A stretch of 32,847 nt of DNA from Lachnospiraceae bacterium (GTDB lineage Bacteria; Bacillota_A; Clostridia; Lachnospirales; Lachnospiraceae), in assembly GCA_009911175.1 (NCBI GenBank), contig QXWX01000065.1:1-32847 (forward strand), in the 5' to 3' direction. Every line of letters begins with the position of its first letter. Position 1 is the first letter of the stretch. Shown one piece after another: positions 16,676-24,889 of this stretch. Position numbers and translations under genes: made by a program. A model generated the notes under the pieces. It worked only from the letters and a program-made list of their open reading frames with translations, searched no databases and was not told where the DNA came from.

Positions 16676-17503
16676 TTACCCCAGCCTTTCCTTGCTGTAG
16701 ATCAGATTCCCGTCTACGCCGTCCGCCCGGTTCATGTGTTCATCCGCCGAAAACGCAATATACGCCTGCTGCCCCATAAATTCAAACGGCACGTCGTCTG
16801 TCTCCCCTGCCAGGACGGCATCGCACACCTGGATCACATTCTGCAGGATTTCTTTGTGCACCTCCATCTGATGATGGCTGATGAACACCCGATCATACTG
16901 CCCTTCCAGCCGCCCCGCAATCCGGATCAGCTCCTCACGGTAGGCTCTCACAGGAAGCGTATTTTCATCAAACAGGAAGGTGGACTTATTGCAGGCATCC
17001 CCCAGGATCAGGATCCGTTCCTCACGGACCAGCACGACCATGGAGCCTTTTGTATGGCCTGGCAGCCCATAGATGTCCGCGTGGATCCCGCCCAGGTCAA
17101 AGCTGTCCCCATCCTTCAAATCCTGAAAATCCATGGGCGAAGGAGGTACATAATCCGCTTCGTCAAAATCCGGAAGCTTTCCGTTCAGCCCGCCCCGGAT
17201 ATAACCGATCCGCTGTTCCAGAGGGGACATCTGCTCATAAAGCTCCTTGTCCGCATGGTTCATAAATACCCGGTCAAATTCCGGCGCGCCCAGGGCATGA
17301 TCCAGATGCCCGTGGGTCAGGACCACCGTCACCGGCTTCTCTGTCAGCCCTTCCACAAACCTCCGCAGCCGCCCCACTCCCAGGCAGGAATCTACAAGCA
17401 GCGCTTCCGCCGCTCCTTCGATCAGATACAGAAGCTCCCCTGTCATGCTGCGGATGCAGGTCACCGCATCCGTTACCTTTTCTGCTGTGTAATATTTTAC
17501 CAT
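16676..17503 (-). CDS. MBL-fold metallo-hydrolase
   Basis: The 275-residue cytoplasmic product has the metallo-beta-lactamase fold signature 'VLTHGHLDHALGAPEF' (HxHxDH, about residues 61-76), the following metal ligands in 'GLPGHTKGSMV' (His, about 145) and 'LILGDACN' (Asp, about 160), and a late 'FISHHQMEVH'. It should be a two-metal hydrolase of the glyoxalase II-like group; the substrate is unknown. The ATG at 17503 has AGGAGG 8 nt upstream, better than the in-frame start at 17548. It lies between the rhamnosidase gene and cdaR; 109 nt separate it from the rhamnosidase stop, so partial read-through is possible. Confidence 0.88.
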   Translation of the reverse strand: MVKYYTAEKVTDAVTCIRSMTGELLYLIEGAAEALLVDSCLGVGRLRRFVEGLTEKPVTVVLTHGHLDHALGAPEFDRVFMNHADKELYEQMSPLEQRIGYIRGGLNGKLPDFDEADYVPPSPMDFQDLKDGDSFDLGGIHADIYGLPGHTKGSMVVLVREERILILGDACNKSTFLFDENTLPVRAYREELIRIAGRLEGQYDRVFISHHQMEVHKEILQNVIQVCDAVLAGETDDVPFEFMGQQAYIAFSADEHMNRADGVDGNLIYSKERLG

Positions 17504-17612
17504 TTTATCTACCTCCTTCCAATACTCACGGTCAACGAAATCTGGCATGCAGTATAAAACAGTTACAGTTCACTCCTGGGCCGTGCGCCACACTGTACGG
17601 TTACGCCTTACA

Positions 17613-20381
17613 CTAACCTTCCAGCCTCAGCAATTCCTCCGCCAGCGCGTCCACCTGTTCCTCCGCAAATCCCATGTAGAACAGCTCCCTCAGTCCGGTC
17701 AGGCTTTCATGCAGAAACTCCTCATCTCTCTGATCCAGCAAAAGCTTCAAAAACGGGGTATGCCTCCCGATGGCTTCCATCGCCCTCTCATCGTCCACCA
17801 TTTCCACAAACAGCGTCTTCTTATCATAAAGCGCGTTCATGTTCTTTGTCGGCTGATAGGTATACTCATGTACCCCGGCTCCCACCTCGAAAACTTCTTT
17901 GTCCAAAGCCGGCGCATACGGCAGCTCCACTTCCGCGCTGCAGCCAAATGGCACTTCCACAAGGATGTTGACTGAGCCGTCCTTCTGAATCTTCCATTCC
18001 GACCGGAAGGTTCCGTATACCGAATCATAGGACAGTCTGGCAAACCCCAGCTTTTTACTGATCTGCGGCGCAATGGAAGCTTTACGGAATCCCGGCTCCA
18101 GCGCTTTCAGCCCGGCCACATCCCGGTACAGGTATTCCACAACCGCGCCGAACGCGAAATGGTTCAGGGAATTCATCATGGTGCCGCTCATGGTACCGTC
18201 CTCCAGGACCGAATTCCAGCGCTCCCAGATGGTGGTGGCTCCCAGGCCGATACAGTGCATCCATCCCGGATACCCCTCCTGAGTCAGGAAATAAAGCGCC
18301 TCCTGCTCCATGCCGTTCTCGGCCATCACCCTGCACATCAGCGGCGCTCCCACAAACCCGCCTTTCAGCTTATAGCAGTCTTTGTACAGGCGGGTCCTAA
18401 AGTCCTCCACGAGACGTTCCTTCTCCCGGTAGATCCCGCTGTAAAGCGCCGTGATATAGCCGGTCTGGGTATCCACGGCCAGCTTTCCGCTCTCTGTAAA
18501 ATACTCCCGAAGAACCGCCCTGCGGATCTTCCCGCTCAGCGCGCCGTAATGGGCGCGGTCCTCCGTATAGCCCAGCGCTTCTGCCGCCTCAGATACCATT
18601 TTCGCAGACATGGAATAATAACAGGATGCGATAAAATAATCATCCGTCCCACCCTTCATACTCTGTTCGCTGCGTCCGTCCAAGGCCAGCCAGTCCCCCA
18701 TCTGAGCGTTGAAGTTAAACAGATAATGATGTCCCCGCGCCGAGTCGTCACGGTCGATCCGGTCCACCCAGTCCTTCATCATCGGATAGTAGGCTTCCAA
18801 CGCCTTTTTATCCGCAAACCGCTCGTAGAGCACGGTTGGAAGGAATGCCGCAATATCTCCCCACACCGCCGCGTAAGCCGCATTTTCCGGATCCAGTACC
18901 GGGATCACCCCCGGCAGGATCCCGTCCAGCTTCACCTGTTCCGTACGCAGGTCATGGAGGAACTTATTGTAAAACGCAGCCGTATTCATATTATAGCTGG
19001 CGGCGCCGGAAAATACCTGGGCGTCTCCGGTCCAGCCCAGCCGCTCGTCACGCTGAGGGCAGTCTGTCGGGAAATCGATACTGTTGGACTTCTGTCCCCA
19101 TTTCGCATTCGAAAAAAGCCGGTTCACATTTTCATGCCCTGTCACAAAAAAACCGGTTTCTTCCATTTCGGAGTAGAGGGCCTTTCCGCAGAAATCTTCC
19201 GGATCCACTTCCCCATCCCAGCCGGACACGCGGACATAGCGGAAGCCAAAGAAGGTAAACCTGGGTTTCACGATTTCTTCTCTGCCGCCGGAAACATACA
19301 CAAACTGGGATTTTGCCCTGCGGTAATTCTCTCTGTAAAAATTTCCCTGCTGAAGGATCTCGCCAAAATCCAATACCACTCTTGTCCCCTTGGGGAGATC
19401 TGCATGGAACTGTACATATCCTGCAAAATTCTGTCCAAAGTCCAGAACGGTCTCCCCTGCAGGCGTATGGATGACCTGCCGTACCGGCATGGACTCATGC
19501 TCTGTGACCGGAACGCTGTACCGCTCTGTAAGAGAGCCTTCCACACCGCCGCTCACCGGCACCCTTTTCGGATTGTCCCTGCCCTCCCACAGCAGACGGT
19601 TGATGGTCTCCCCGTCATAGATCCCATCGCCGTCCTCCGTATCCGAGCCTCGGTAAAGCCAACTCTCATCGGAAGCGATCACATCCTCCGACCCGTCTGC
19701 GTATTTCAAATGCAGCTCCGCGATCATCTGATATTCACTGCCGTAAATGCCGGATGTATAGGAAAGGCCAAAAGCCCCTTTATACCAGCCATTTCCCAGC
19801 TCCACGCAGAGGGTGTTGTCCTCCCGGATCTGGTCCGTCACGTCATAGGTCTGGTACTGGACTTCTGTGTGGTAGTCACTGAAATACGGAGTCAGAGTCT
19901 CATTCCCTACTTTCTCTCCGTTCAATGCCGCCGTGTACATTCCAACCCCGGAAATATACAGCCGTGCGTCCGTCACATCTCCCCGCGCGGAAAATGTCTT
20001 TTCAAATATGGGATGGAAACGGTCTCCCGGCTGAGGTTTGATCCAGTTTCCCAGCCATGGCTCCTCCCTCTTCGCAGTCTCAAAATAAGCACATTCTTCA
20101 CTGACTGCCTCTTCCCCATTGTCTCCCCTGACGCTTACCCGCACATAGTACCTGGTTCTGCATTTCAGGCGGATCTCCAGCTCCTCGCCCGCGGAATCCA
20201 GAGCGGATCCCTCTTTGGTACAGATGATGTTCTCAAACCCTGGATCCTCCGCGGCTTCAATCCGCACATGATCCGCTTTTTTTGCCTCTGTATCCGTCAC
20301 CAGCCATGCAGCGCGGACACTGTCAAACGCGTAACCCACAGGATTCGTCATTCCGTTGATCTTTATTTTGCTGATCTTCAT
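17613..20381 (-). CDS. GH78 alpha-L-rhamnosidase
   Basis: The 922-residue enzyme removes terminal alpha-L-rhamnose from glycosides. The order fits GH78: an N-terminal Fn3-like domain, the Bac_rhamnosid_N beta-sandwich (around 'LYISGVGMYTAALNGEKVG'), an accessory beta domain, the six-hairpin catalytic domain with 'DCPQRDERLGWTGDAQVF' (about 440-457, region of the general acid) and 'GATTIWERWNSVLEDGTM' (about 724-741, region of the general base), then the C-terminal beta domain starting 'LKALEPGFRKASIAPQ'. There is no signal peptide, so it is cytoplasmic and works on imported rhamnosides. The ATG at 20381 has AGGAG 7 nt upstream. The promoter and shared operator are at 20420-20486. Confidence 0.93.
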   Translation of the reverse strand: MKISKIKINGMTNPVGYAFDSVRAAWLVTDTEAKKADHVRIEAAEDPGFENIICTKEGSALDSAGEELEIRLKCRTRYYVRVSVRGDNGEEAVSEECAYFETAKREEPWLGNWIKPQPGDRFHPIFEKTFSARGDVTDARLYISGVGMYTAALNGEKVGNETLTPYFSDYHTEVQYQTYDVTDQIREDNTLCVELGNGWYKGAFGLSYTSGIYGSEYQMIAELHLKYADGSEDVIASDESWLYRGSDTEDGDGIYDGETINRLLWEGRDNPKRVPVSGGVEGSLTERYSVPVTEHESMPVRQVIHTPAGETVLDFGQNFAGYVQFHADLPKGTRVVLDFGEILQQGNFYRENYRRAKSQFVYVSGGREEIVKPRFTFFGFRYVRVSGWDGEVDPEDFCGKALYSEMEETGFFVTGHENVNRLFSNAKWGQKSNSIDFPTDCPQRDERLGWTGDAQVFSGAASYNMNTAAFYNKFLHDLRTEQVKLDGILPGVIPVLDPENAAYAAVWGDIAAFLPTVLYERFADKKALEAYYPMMKDWVDRIDRDDSARGHHYLFNFNAQMGDWLALDGRSEQSMKGGTDDYFIASCYYSMSAKMVSEAAEALGYTEDRAHYGALSGKIRRAVLREYFTESGKLAVDTQTGYITALYSGIYREKERLVEDFRTRLYKDCYKLKGGFVGAPLMCRVMAENGMEQEALYFLTQEGYPGWMHCIGLGATTIWERWNSVLEDGTMSGTMMNSLNHFAFGAVVEYLYRDVAGLKALEPGFRKASIAPQISKKLGFARLSYDSVYGTFRSEWKIQKDGSVNILVEVPFGCSAEVELPYAPALDKEVFEVGAGVHEYTYQPTKNMNALYDKKTLFVEMVDDERAMEAIGRHTPFLKLLLDQRDEEFLHESLTGLRELFYMGFAEEQVDALAEELLRLEG

Positions 20382-20419
20382 ATGTTTTCTCCTCATATTA
20401 TCTGCTTCATCATACATTT

Positions 20420-20448
20420 ACTATAATCAAAAACTCCGCCAAAAGCAA
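20420..20448 (-). promoter_or_regulatory. Promoter of the rhamnosidase gene
   Basis: Read on the minus strand: -35 TTGCTT (20443-20448), 17-nt spacer, -10 TATAGT (20420-20425). Its -35 box directly abuts the operator at 20449-20486, the same geometry as at the GPH symporter promoter. Confidence 0.7.
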
Positions 20449-20486
20449 TAACGGACAAGGACACTCGCTTTAACCTTTGCGGACAT
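20449..20486 (-). promoter_or_regulatory. Shared AraC-type operator, rhamnosidase copy
   Basis: The 38-bp element agrees with 23431-23468 at 31 of 38 positions, including the exact blocks gctttaacct and gcggacat. On the minus strand it holds two direct half sites TGTC-N7-GTTA, 22 nt apart, typical of tandem AraC-family binding. The second half site touches the -35 box, as in class II activation. Confidence 0.7.
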
Positions 20487-20500
20487 TGTTAACAGAACAC

Positions 20501-20529
20501 TTGCTTTTCTCAGACTGAAATGATACGAT
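20501..20529 (+). promoter_or_regulatory. Candidate promoter of the AraC regulator gene
   Basis: TTGCTT (20501-20506), 17-nt spacer, TACGAT (20524-20529). It is divergent from the rhamnosidase promoter, with the operator lying just upstream, so autoregulation is possible. Confidence 0.45.
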
Positions 20530-20573
20530 AACATAAAAAATGTGCGTCTTGACATACACTCGCGCCGGAGCGC

Positions 20574-20615
20574 GGCTGCAACAGCAGCCATTTTCCTTAT
20601 GCGCGCAGCGCGCAT
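20574..20615 (+). other. Two GC-rich hairpins in the AraC mRNA leader
   Basis: ggctgc-aaca-gcagcc (20574-20589) and atgcgcgc-a-gcgcgcat (20599-20615) are perfect inverted repeats in the 5' leader, about 70 nt before the start codon. Neither has a following T-run. Their role is unknown. Confidence 0.5.
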
Positions 20616-20686
20616 CCCCCGGTGGGTTTGCGTATTCCTGTCAGGATATGGCAGGCTCTATTGCCGTCGGAAAAAGGAGGTTTTTT

Positions 20687-21727
20687 ATGTATCAGATTCC
20701 GCCGCTTGACCGCGATGAACTGCGGTTTAAAAGAGCATACCAGACATTCCCGGAGGCTCATCTTGATGTGGCAAAAACCGTGCAGGAGATCCACCTTCTC
20801 TGCCCGGAGCTTGATGTAGTTGATCATTCGAGCCCCTATCAGCCTGCGGACTCTCTCCAGGAGACCTATTTTCCGCAGTTTCTGGACATCGCGGTGATCC
20901 CGCACAAACGGTATTCACCTGCTTTTCTGCACTCCCACTCTTTTTTTGAGATCGTCTGTGTCCTGAACGGAACCTGCAAAAATATTTTCGCCAGCCAGAC
21001 TCTGGAAATGAAAGCCGGGGAGATCTGCATTGTAGCGCCGACCGCCGTTCATGCTCTCAGCGCGTTTGGCGAGGACTGCGCCATCTACAACCTGGCCGTA
21101 AAAAGCAGTACCTTCCGCAGAACCTTTTTAGACGCGCTGCCCCAGCAGGGGACGCTGTATGCCTTTTTCTCCCGGGCGCTGCATCAGCCCGGCACAGAAT
21201 CGTACCTGTATTTCAAAAAGCCAGCGGATCCGGCGCTGCGCGGACTGGCAGAGCAGATGTATCAGGAATATCAGCGGCAGGAGAGTTATTACAATGCTCT
21301 GTTAAACGCGCTTCTGACCACTTTTTTTATCCAGCTTTTGCGCAAGCATGAAAAAACAATCATTGCAGGAAATCCTTCCGGAAAAAAGCAGGAAGAAAAT
21401 ATCATTTTTATTTTAAAGTATATTGAGCAGCACTTGAATACGATCACACTGAAAGAGCTGTCCGCCTTTTTTAATTACAGCGACCGGCAGATCACCCGGA
21501 TCCTGAAGGACTATACCGGAAAAACCTTCACGGAGCTGCTCCAGGAGTCCAGACTTTCCAGAGCCTGTGAGTTATTAAAACAGCCCAATACTTCCATTCA
21601 TTCTATTATTGAAACTGTCGGGTATTCCAATGCGACTTACTTTTACAGCCTGTTCCAAAAGCAGTACGGCCTGACGCCTACAGAATATCGGAAGAAGTAC
21701 CTGACCGAGGCTGAGGTGATCGTATGA
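20687..21727 (+). CDS. AraC family transcriptional regulator of the rhamnoside locus
   Basis: The 346-residue product has a cupin-like sensing domain in the first half ('HSHSFFEIVCVLNGTCKNIF' near residue 82) and the AraC double helix-turn-helix at the end ('LKELSAFFNYSDRQITRILK', then 'SIHSIIETVGYSNATYFYSL', and 'FQKQYGLTPTEYRKKYL'). Such proteins activate sugar genes on binding a ligand, here perhaps L-rhamnose or a rhamnoside. I chose the ATG at 20687 because AAGGAGG lies 6 nt upstream; the longer frame from 20540 has no site. It is divergent from the rhamnosidase and convergent with the GPH symporter. The 38-bp element at both promoters is its most likely target. Confidence 0.9.
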   Translation: MYQIPPLDRDELRFKRAYQTFPEAHLDVAKTVQEIHLLCPELDVVDHSSPYQPADSLQETYFPQFLDIAVIPHKRYSPAFLHSHSFFEIVCVLNGTCKNIFASQTLEMKAGEICIVAPTAVHALSAFGEDCAIYNLAVKSSTFRRTFLDALPQQGTLYAFFSRALHQPGTESYLYFKKPADPALRGLAEQMYQEYQRQESYYNALLNALLTTFFIQLLRKHEKTIIAGNPSGKKQEENIIFILKYIEQHLNTITLKELSAFFNYSDRQITRILKDYTGKTFTELLQESRLSRACELLKQPNTSIHSIIETVGYSNATYFYSLFQKQYGLTPTEYRKKYLTEAEVIV

Positions 21728-21781
21728 TGAATGCGGAAAACCTGTCACGGGCAGGCTTCGCGTATGCGTTGGTATACAGTG

Positions 21782-21822
21782 AAACGCACTTCAGACTTTT
21801 TTCTTCTGAAGCGCGTTTTTAT
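21782..21822 (+). terminator. Terminator after the AraC regulator gene
   Basis: Arms aaacgcacttcaga (21782-21795) and tctgaagcgcgttt (21805-21818) pair with one mismatch and run into a T-run. It lies 55 nt after the stop, between convergent genes. Confidence 0.8.
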
Positions 21823-21933
21823 ACTATGTGTTTACGATTCTGTTTCTTCTACCGTTTTCATTGACCCGCAGTTTAGGCATCCATAGACCATATTTACAGC
21901 AATCCTGTTATAAGGAACTATTGATAAATAGAT

Positions 21934-23355
21934 TTATACTTCATCTCCCGTACGCATTTTTTCCAGGTCGCGCTCACAGTGATAGAACAGGTGCAGGATC
22001 ACGAAGATGACCGCAACCATGATCAGCGGCAACCAGTTATACATAAAGTTGATCGCTGTAGTAACGCTCTCCGGCTGACGCAGTCCCTGCGCGTCCAGAG
22101 TTCCGTCCATACCTGCCGCGTTCAGCACCCATCCGAATACCGCGGTTCCCAGTCCCAAACCGATCTTCTGCGCCGCGGAAATTCCTGCGTTTCCCATGCC
22201 TACGGTGTCGATCCCTGATTTGAGCGTACCGTATGTCACCGTATCCGCAACCATCCCCAGAGCCATTCCGCCCGCCATTCCGACGCCGCAGCCCTTCAGG
22301 ACATTACAGATGATCATGACTGTGGTATTGGAGCCTCCCAGCAGGCCGAACCCCAGGAATCCAAGCGCCATCGTAGCCATACCCGCATTGAAAATGGCTG
22401 TCTTGCCGAATTTTTTCATGAAGAACGGTGTCGCAAACATGATCGCAAACTGTGCGATCGATATGGAGTTAGATACCCAGCCGTACTGCCCCATATCATA
22501 GAGCACATACTGACAGTAGAATACATTTCCCATTGCATACATAATGATCACGAAGAATACCACAAAGTTTGCGATCGTCAGCATGACCCAGTATTTATTG
22601 GTCAGCAGAGCCTTCACCGTTGCCATGATATTTCCATTGTCTTTCTTTTCTTCCTGCTTTTCCCTGCCGGAAGTGTTCTGGTCTGTCACACGTTCTTTCG
22701 TGCTGAATACGCAGAAGAAAGATACCAGGACCATGACCGAGCAGTAGATCAGCATCGTGATCGTAAACGCACGCTGGGTGTAAAGCGTTTCCGTGCTGCT
22801 GGTGAATTTTCCAAGCAGGGTCACAAAAGTAGCGTTGACAACTACATTTCCCAGGGTCTGGAAGATCTGCTGGATGTTTCCTAAGAATCCGCGCTCATAA
22901 GCATTGGCCGTAACCAGAGAAACCATGGAATAGTAAGGAACCAGCATACCGGTCAGGCAGATGGCATTCACGATATTGTACATAAGAAATACATAGACAT
23001 ACTGTGCCATCTCCGGCAGCCCCTGGGGCACGTAAAACAGCAGGACTGTCGTAACCGCAAACGGAATGCACATTCTTGCCAGCCACGCGCGCCCTTTGCC
23101 AAGCTTTGATCTTGTACGGTCTACCATTCTTCCGACGATCAGGTCTGATATGCCGTCAAATACCTTGGATACTGCAAAGATCGTCGCAATGATCCCCGCA
23201 TTCAGCCCGACTGCGGAAGTGAAATAAATGGTCAGGAAGGAACCGATGATCCCGTTGATCATATTGAAAGCAAAGCCTCCTGTACCATATCCGATTCGTT
23301 CGCCCCAGCCCAAACTGGCTTCCGGATCGTTGTGTTTTGTCGCAAAGTTGATCAT
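21934..23355 (-). CDS. GPH family sugar:cation symporter
   Basis: The 473-residue, 12-helix MFS-type carrier of the glycoside-pentoside-hexuronide family has the hallmark N-terminus 'GWGERIGYGTGGFAFNMING' (about 17-36) and loop 2-3 'DLIVGRMVDRTRSKLGKGR' (about 71-89). A long cytoplasmic central loop is rich in Lys and Glu. It imports glycosides with H+ or Na+, here probably rhamnosides for the cytoplasmic GH78 enzyme. The ATG at 23355 has GGAG 9 nt upstream and is preferred to the GTG at 23388. It has its own promoter and the same operator as the rhamnosidase gene, so uptake and hydrolysis should be co-induced. Confidence 0.92.
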   Translation of the reverse strand: MINFATKHNDPEASLGWGERIGYGTGGFAFNMINGIIGSFLTIYFTSAVGLNAGIIATIFAVSKVFDGISDLIVGRMVDRTRSKLGKGRAWLARMCIPFAVTTVLLFYVPQGLPEMAQYVYVFLMYNIVNAICLTGMLVPYYSMVSLVTANAYERGFLGNIQQIFQTLGNVVVNATFVTLLGKFTSSTETLYTQRAFTITMLIYCSVMVLVSFFCVFSTKERVTDQNTSGREKQEEKKDNGNIMATVKALLTNKYWVMLTIANFVVFFVIIMYAMGNVFYCQYVLYDMGQYGWVSNSISIAQFAIMFATPFFMKKFGKTAIFNAGMATMALGFLGFGLLGGSNTTVMIICNVLKGCGVGMAGGMALGMVADTVTYGTLKSGIDTVGMGNAGISAAQKIGLGLGTAVFGWVLNAAGMDGTLDAQGLRQPESVTTAINFMYNWLPLIMVAVIFVILHLFYHCERDLEKMRTGDEV

Positions 23356-23401
23356 TTTTTCTCTCTCCTTTATCTCGTGATTCTGCACTTCTTATATGAT
23401 T

Positions 23402-23430
23402 ATTATAATCATGGCAGGATACACGGACAA
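23402..23430 (-). promoter_or_regulatory. Promoter of the GPH symporter gene
   Basis: On the minus strand: TTGTCC (23425-23430), 17-nt spacer, perfect TATAAT (23402-23407). The -35 box abuts the operator. Confidence 0.75.
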
Positions 23431-23468
23431 TAACGCACAACGACATGGGCTTTAACCTGAGCGGACAT
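23431..23468 (-). promoter_or_regulatory. Shared AraC-type operator, GPH symporter copy
   Basis: A 38-bp element matching 20449-20486 at 31 positions and in the same position against its promoter. The half sites TGTC-N7-GTTA again recur at 22 nt. This is the second member of a two-promoter regulon. Confidence 0.7.
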
Positions 23469-23476
23469 AAGATCCT

Positions 23477-23741
23477 TTAAACTTCCAGCTCAGCCTCTAT
23501 ATTATTTTCCGCTGTAACCTTTATTCTGACATGTTCACATACATCATTTTTTTCAAAATCATGAATGCCCTTCCATTGTATGTCTCCGTAACATTTTGAT
23601 TAAAGTTACTTTTTGGTGACGGGTTGGTTCTTTTTTCAGGACCAGACAGTATTCTGTCCCGGCAGTAACCAATGACATTCTTCCTGTTTCTTCCTCACCT
23701 TCATAGGTTACCGCAGTTAATGTCCCCGGTTCATAGCACAC
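23477..23741 (-). pseudogene. C-terminal fragment of a GH2-like glycosidase
   Basis: The frame from 23741 reads 'CYEPGTLTAVTYEGEEETGR', then 'MSLVTAG', like the late beta-sandwich region of GH2 beta-galactosidases. The reading then has to change frame to continue as 'GDIQWKGIHDFEKNDVCEHV', ending 'AELEV' at 23477. There is no N-terminal part, no start and no RBS. It is a decayed tail; the assignment to GH2 rests on the first 27 residues. Confidence 0.5.
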
Positions 23742-23764
23742 GTCAAATTCGGTTCTGTACCTAA

Positions 23765-23974
23765 ACCTTCAAAATTCGATATGCTATGCAGGATTTGCTT
23801 TATACAGAAAAAAGTATTATGAAGATTGCTGTTGACTGTGGTTTTTCAAATGCGTCTGTATTCAGTAAGATATTTAAAGAGATGTATGAAGTGGCTCCGT
23901 CGGATTACCGTGAGCAGTGGAAAGCAGCGGCATTGCAGAAGGAAAAGGATAAAAAGGCAGTGAATGAGAAATGA
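23765..23974 (+). pseudogene. AraC regulator C-terminal fragment
   Basis: About 70 residues of the second helix-turn-helix of an AraC protein: 'TEKSIMKIAVDCGFSNASVF' and 'SKIFKEMYEVAPSDYREQW'. The first helix-turn-helix and the sensing domain are missing and an in-frame stop lies immediately upstream. Confidence 0.75.
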
Positions 23975-24122
23975 TTTCCCCGATTTTGAGGATTGCCTGC
24001 AAGATGAATGTGCTGCACAAAGCCATGCAGACTATATCATCACCCGGAACACCGGCGATTTTTCAAACTCAAATGTACCTGCAATTACTCCGTCAGATTT
24101 TTTAGAAAAATACAATCTTTGA
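23964..24122 (+). pseudogene. PIN-domain protein C-terminal fragment
   Basis: A 52-residue frame overlapping the AraC fragment by 11 nt reads 'DFPDFEDCLQDECAAQSHAD', then 'YIITRNTGDFSNSNVPAITP', then 'SDFLEKYNL'. This is the C-terminal third of a PIN (VapC-like) ribonuclease of about 140 residues, with the conserved DxxD region and the TRN-x-x-DF motif. The N-terminal catalytic Asp is missing, so no toxin is made. Its presence suggests a lost toxin-antitoxin pair. Confidence 0.7.
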
Positions 24123-24153
24123 CGACAGCATCAAAAAAAGAACGATCTCCACT

Positions 24154-24190
24154 AAGCCGCAGGATACTTTTTAGAATTCTGCGGCTTTCC
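24154..24190 (+). terminator. Terminator-like hairpin after the PIN fragment
   Basis: Perfect arms aagccgcag (24154-24162) and ctgcggctt (24179-24187) with a 16-nt loop and a short T-run. It sits between the PIN fragment and the convergent rhamnosidase fragment. Confidence 0.65.
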
Positions 24191-24195
24191 GTCCC

Positions 24196-24592
24196 TTAAA
24201 TCACATTTTTCCCCGGTTTCAGCTCCCTGCTGTCCCCGTCCGTCCCGATCCATTTTCCGTTCATTCCCTCCGGAAGCGAGATCTCCCCGTGTATCTGCCC
24301 GTCCGCATAAGCATACCGGAATCCGATCCTGCCATACTCTGTCGCAATCTCTCCTTCCAGATCCGATAAGAGTCCCTCCATATGCGGCTGGACGACTGGA
24401 TGTCCGGTCTCCCTGCGCACTCCGGTGATCACATTGAGAAATTCATAGATGGGCAGTGCGCTCCAACCGTGGCATTCGCTCCGGGGTCTCCGGGCAGGTG
24501 ACGCAGTGTTTGTCCAACAGGCGGATCCACCACTCCATCCGGCGGCGGGTCAGCTCATAGCAGCCGGCAGCCTCACAGGCTCGGAAGAGTTC
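24196..24592 (-). pseudogene. Second alpha-L-rhamnosidase-like gene, C-terminal fragment with frameshift
   Basis: The open part (24196-24432) ends the protein: 'GHPVVQPHMEGLLSDLEGEI', then 'LPEGMNGKWIGTDGDSREL'. Upstream the reading must shift frame near 24480 to continue as 'RSECHGWSALPIYEFLNVIT' joined to 'CYELTRRRMEWWIRLLDKHC'. Together they resemble the end of the six-hairpin domain and the C-terminal beta domain of rhamnosidase-type enzymes. Everything N-terminal is gone, cut at the AraC fragment that begins at about 24604. Confidence 0.65.
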
Positions 24593-24603
24593 AAAAAAAG
24601 ATC

Positions 24604-24810
24604 CTTCTAGATGAGATTGCGGCCGACCTCCATATCAGTCCCACCTATCTTTCCAGGATCTTTTCCAAAGAAATGAAGATCCGGCTGCAGGAATACATTG
24701 CCCGGTTCCGGGTGGAGCGGGCGGCAAACCTCTTAAAGTACTCCAATGAGTCCATCGCGAATATCGGGGATTACGTTGGATTCCCGTCCCTTCGTTTCCA
24801 GATATTCCTC
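24604..24810 (+). pseudogene. AraC regulator fragment, second copy
   Basis: About 60 residues of AraC helix-turn-helix: 'LDEIAADLHISPTYLSRIFS', then 'LQEYIARFRVERAANLLKYS' and 'NESIANIGDYVGFPS', after which the frame is lost. The sensing domain and the end of the second helix-turn-helix are absent. It differs from the fragment at 23765, so two regulators have decayed here. Confidence 0.75.
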
Positions 24811-24889
24811 CGGCTCATCTGCCGGAGCCACCAGCAGACATCCCGTCATCCGCAGATCTTTCTATCATTGATTTTGCTTTATATTTCTG

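Noticed and set aside
18159..20426. A 755-codon plus-strand ORF opposite the rhamnosidase
   Set aside because: It is the antisense shadow of the GH78 gene: no family resemblance, Arg/His/Pro-rich composition, while the minus strand shows full GH78 motifs.
20382..20686. A riboswitch or T-box in the long leader of the AraC gene
   Set aside because: Only two simple hairpins without a terminator or known aptamer pattern are visible; the region is explained by divergent promoters and the operator.
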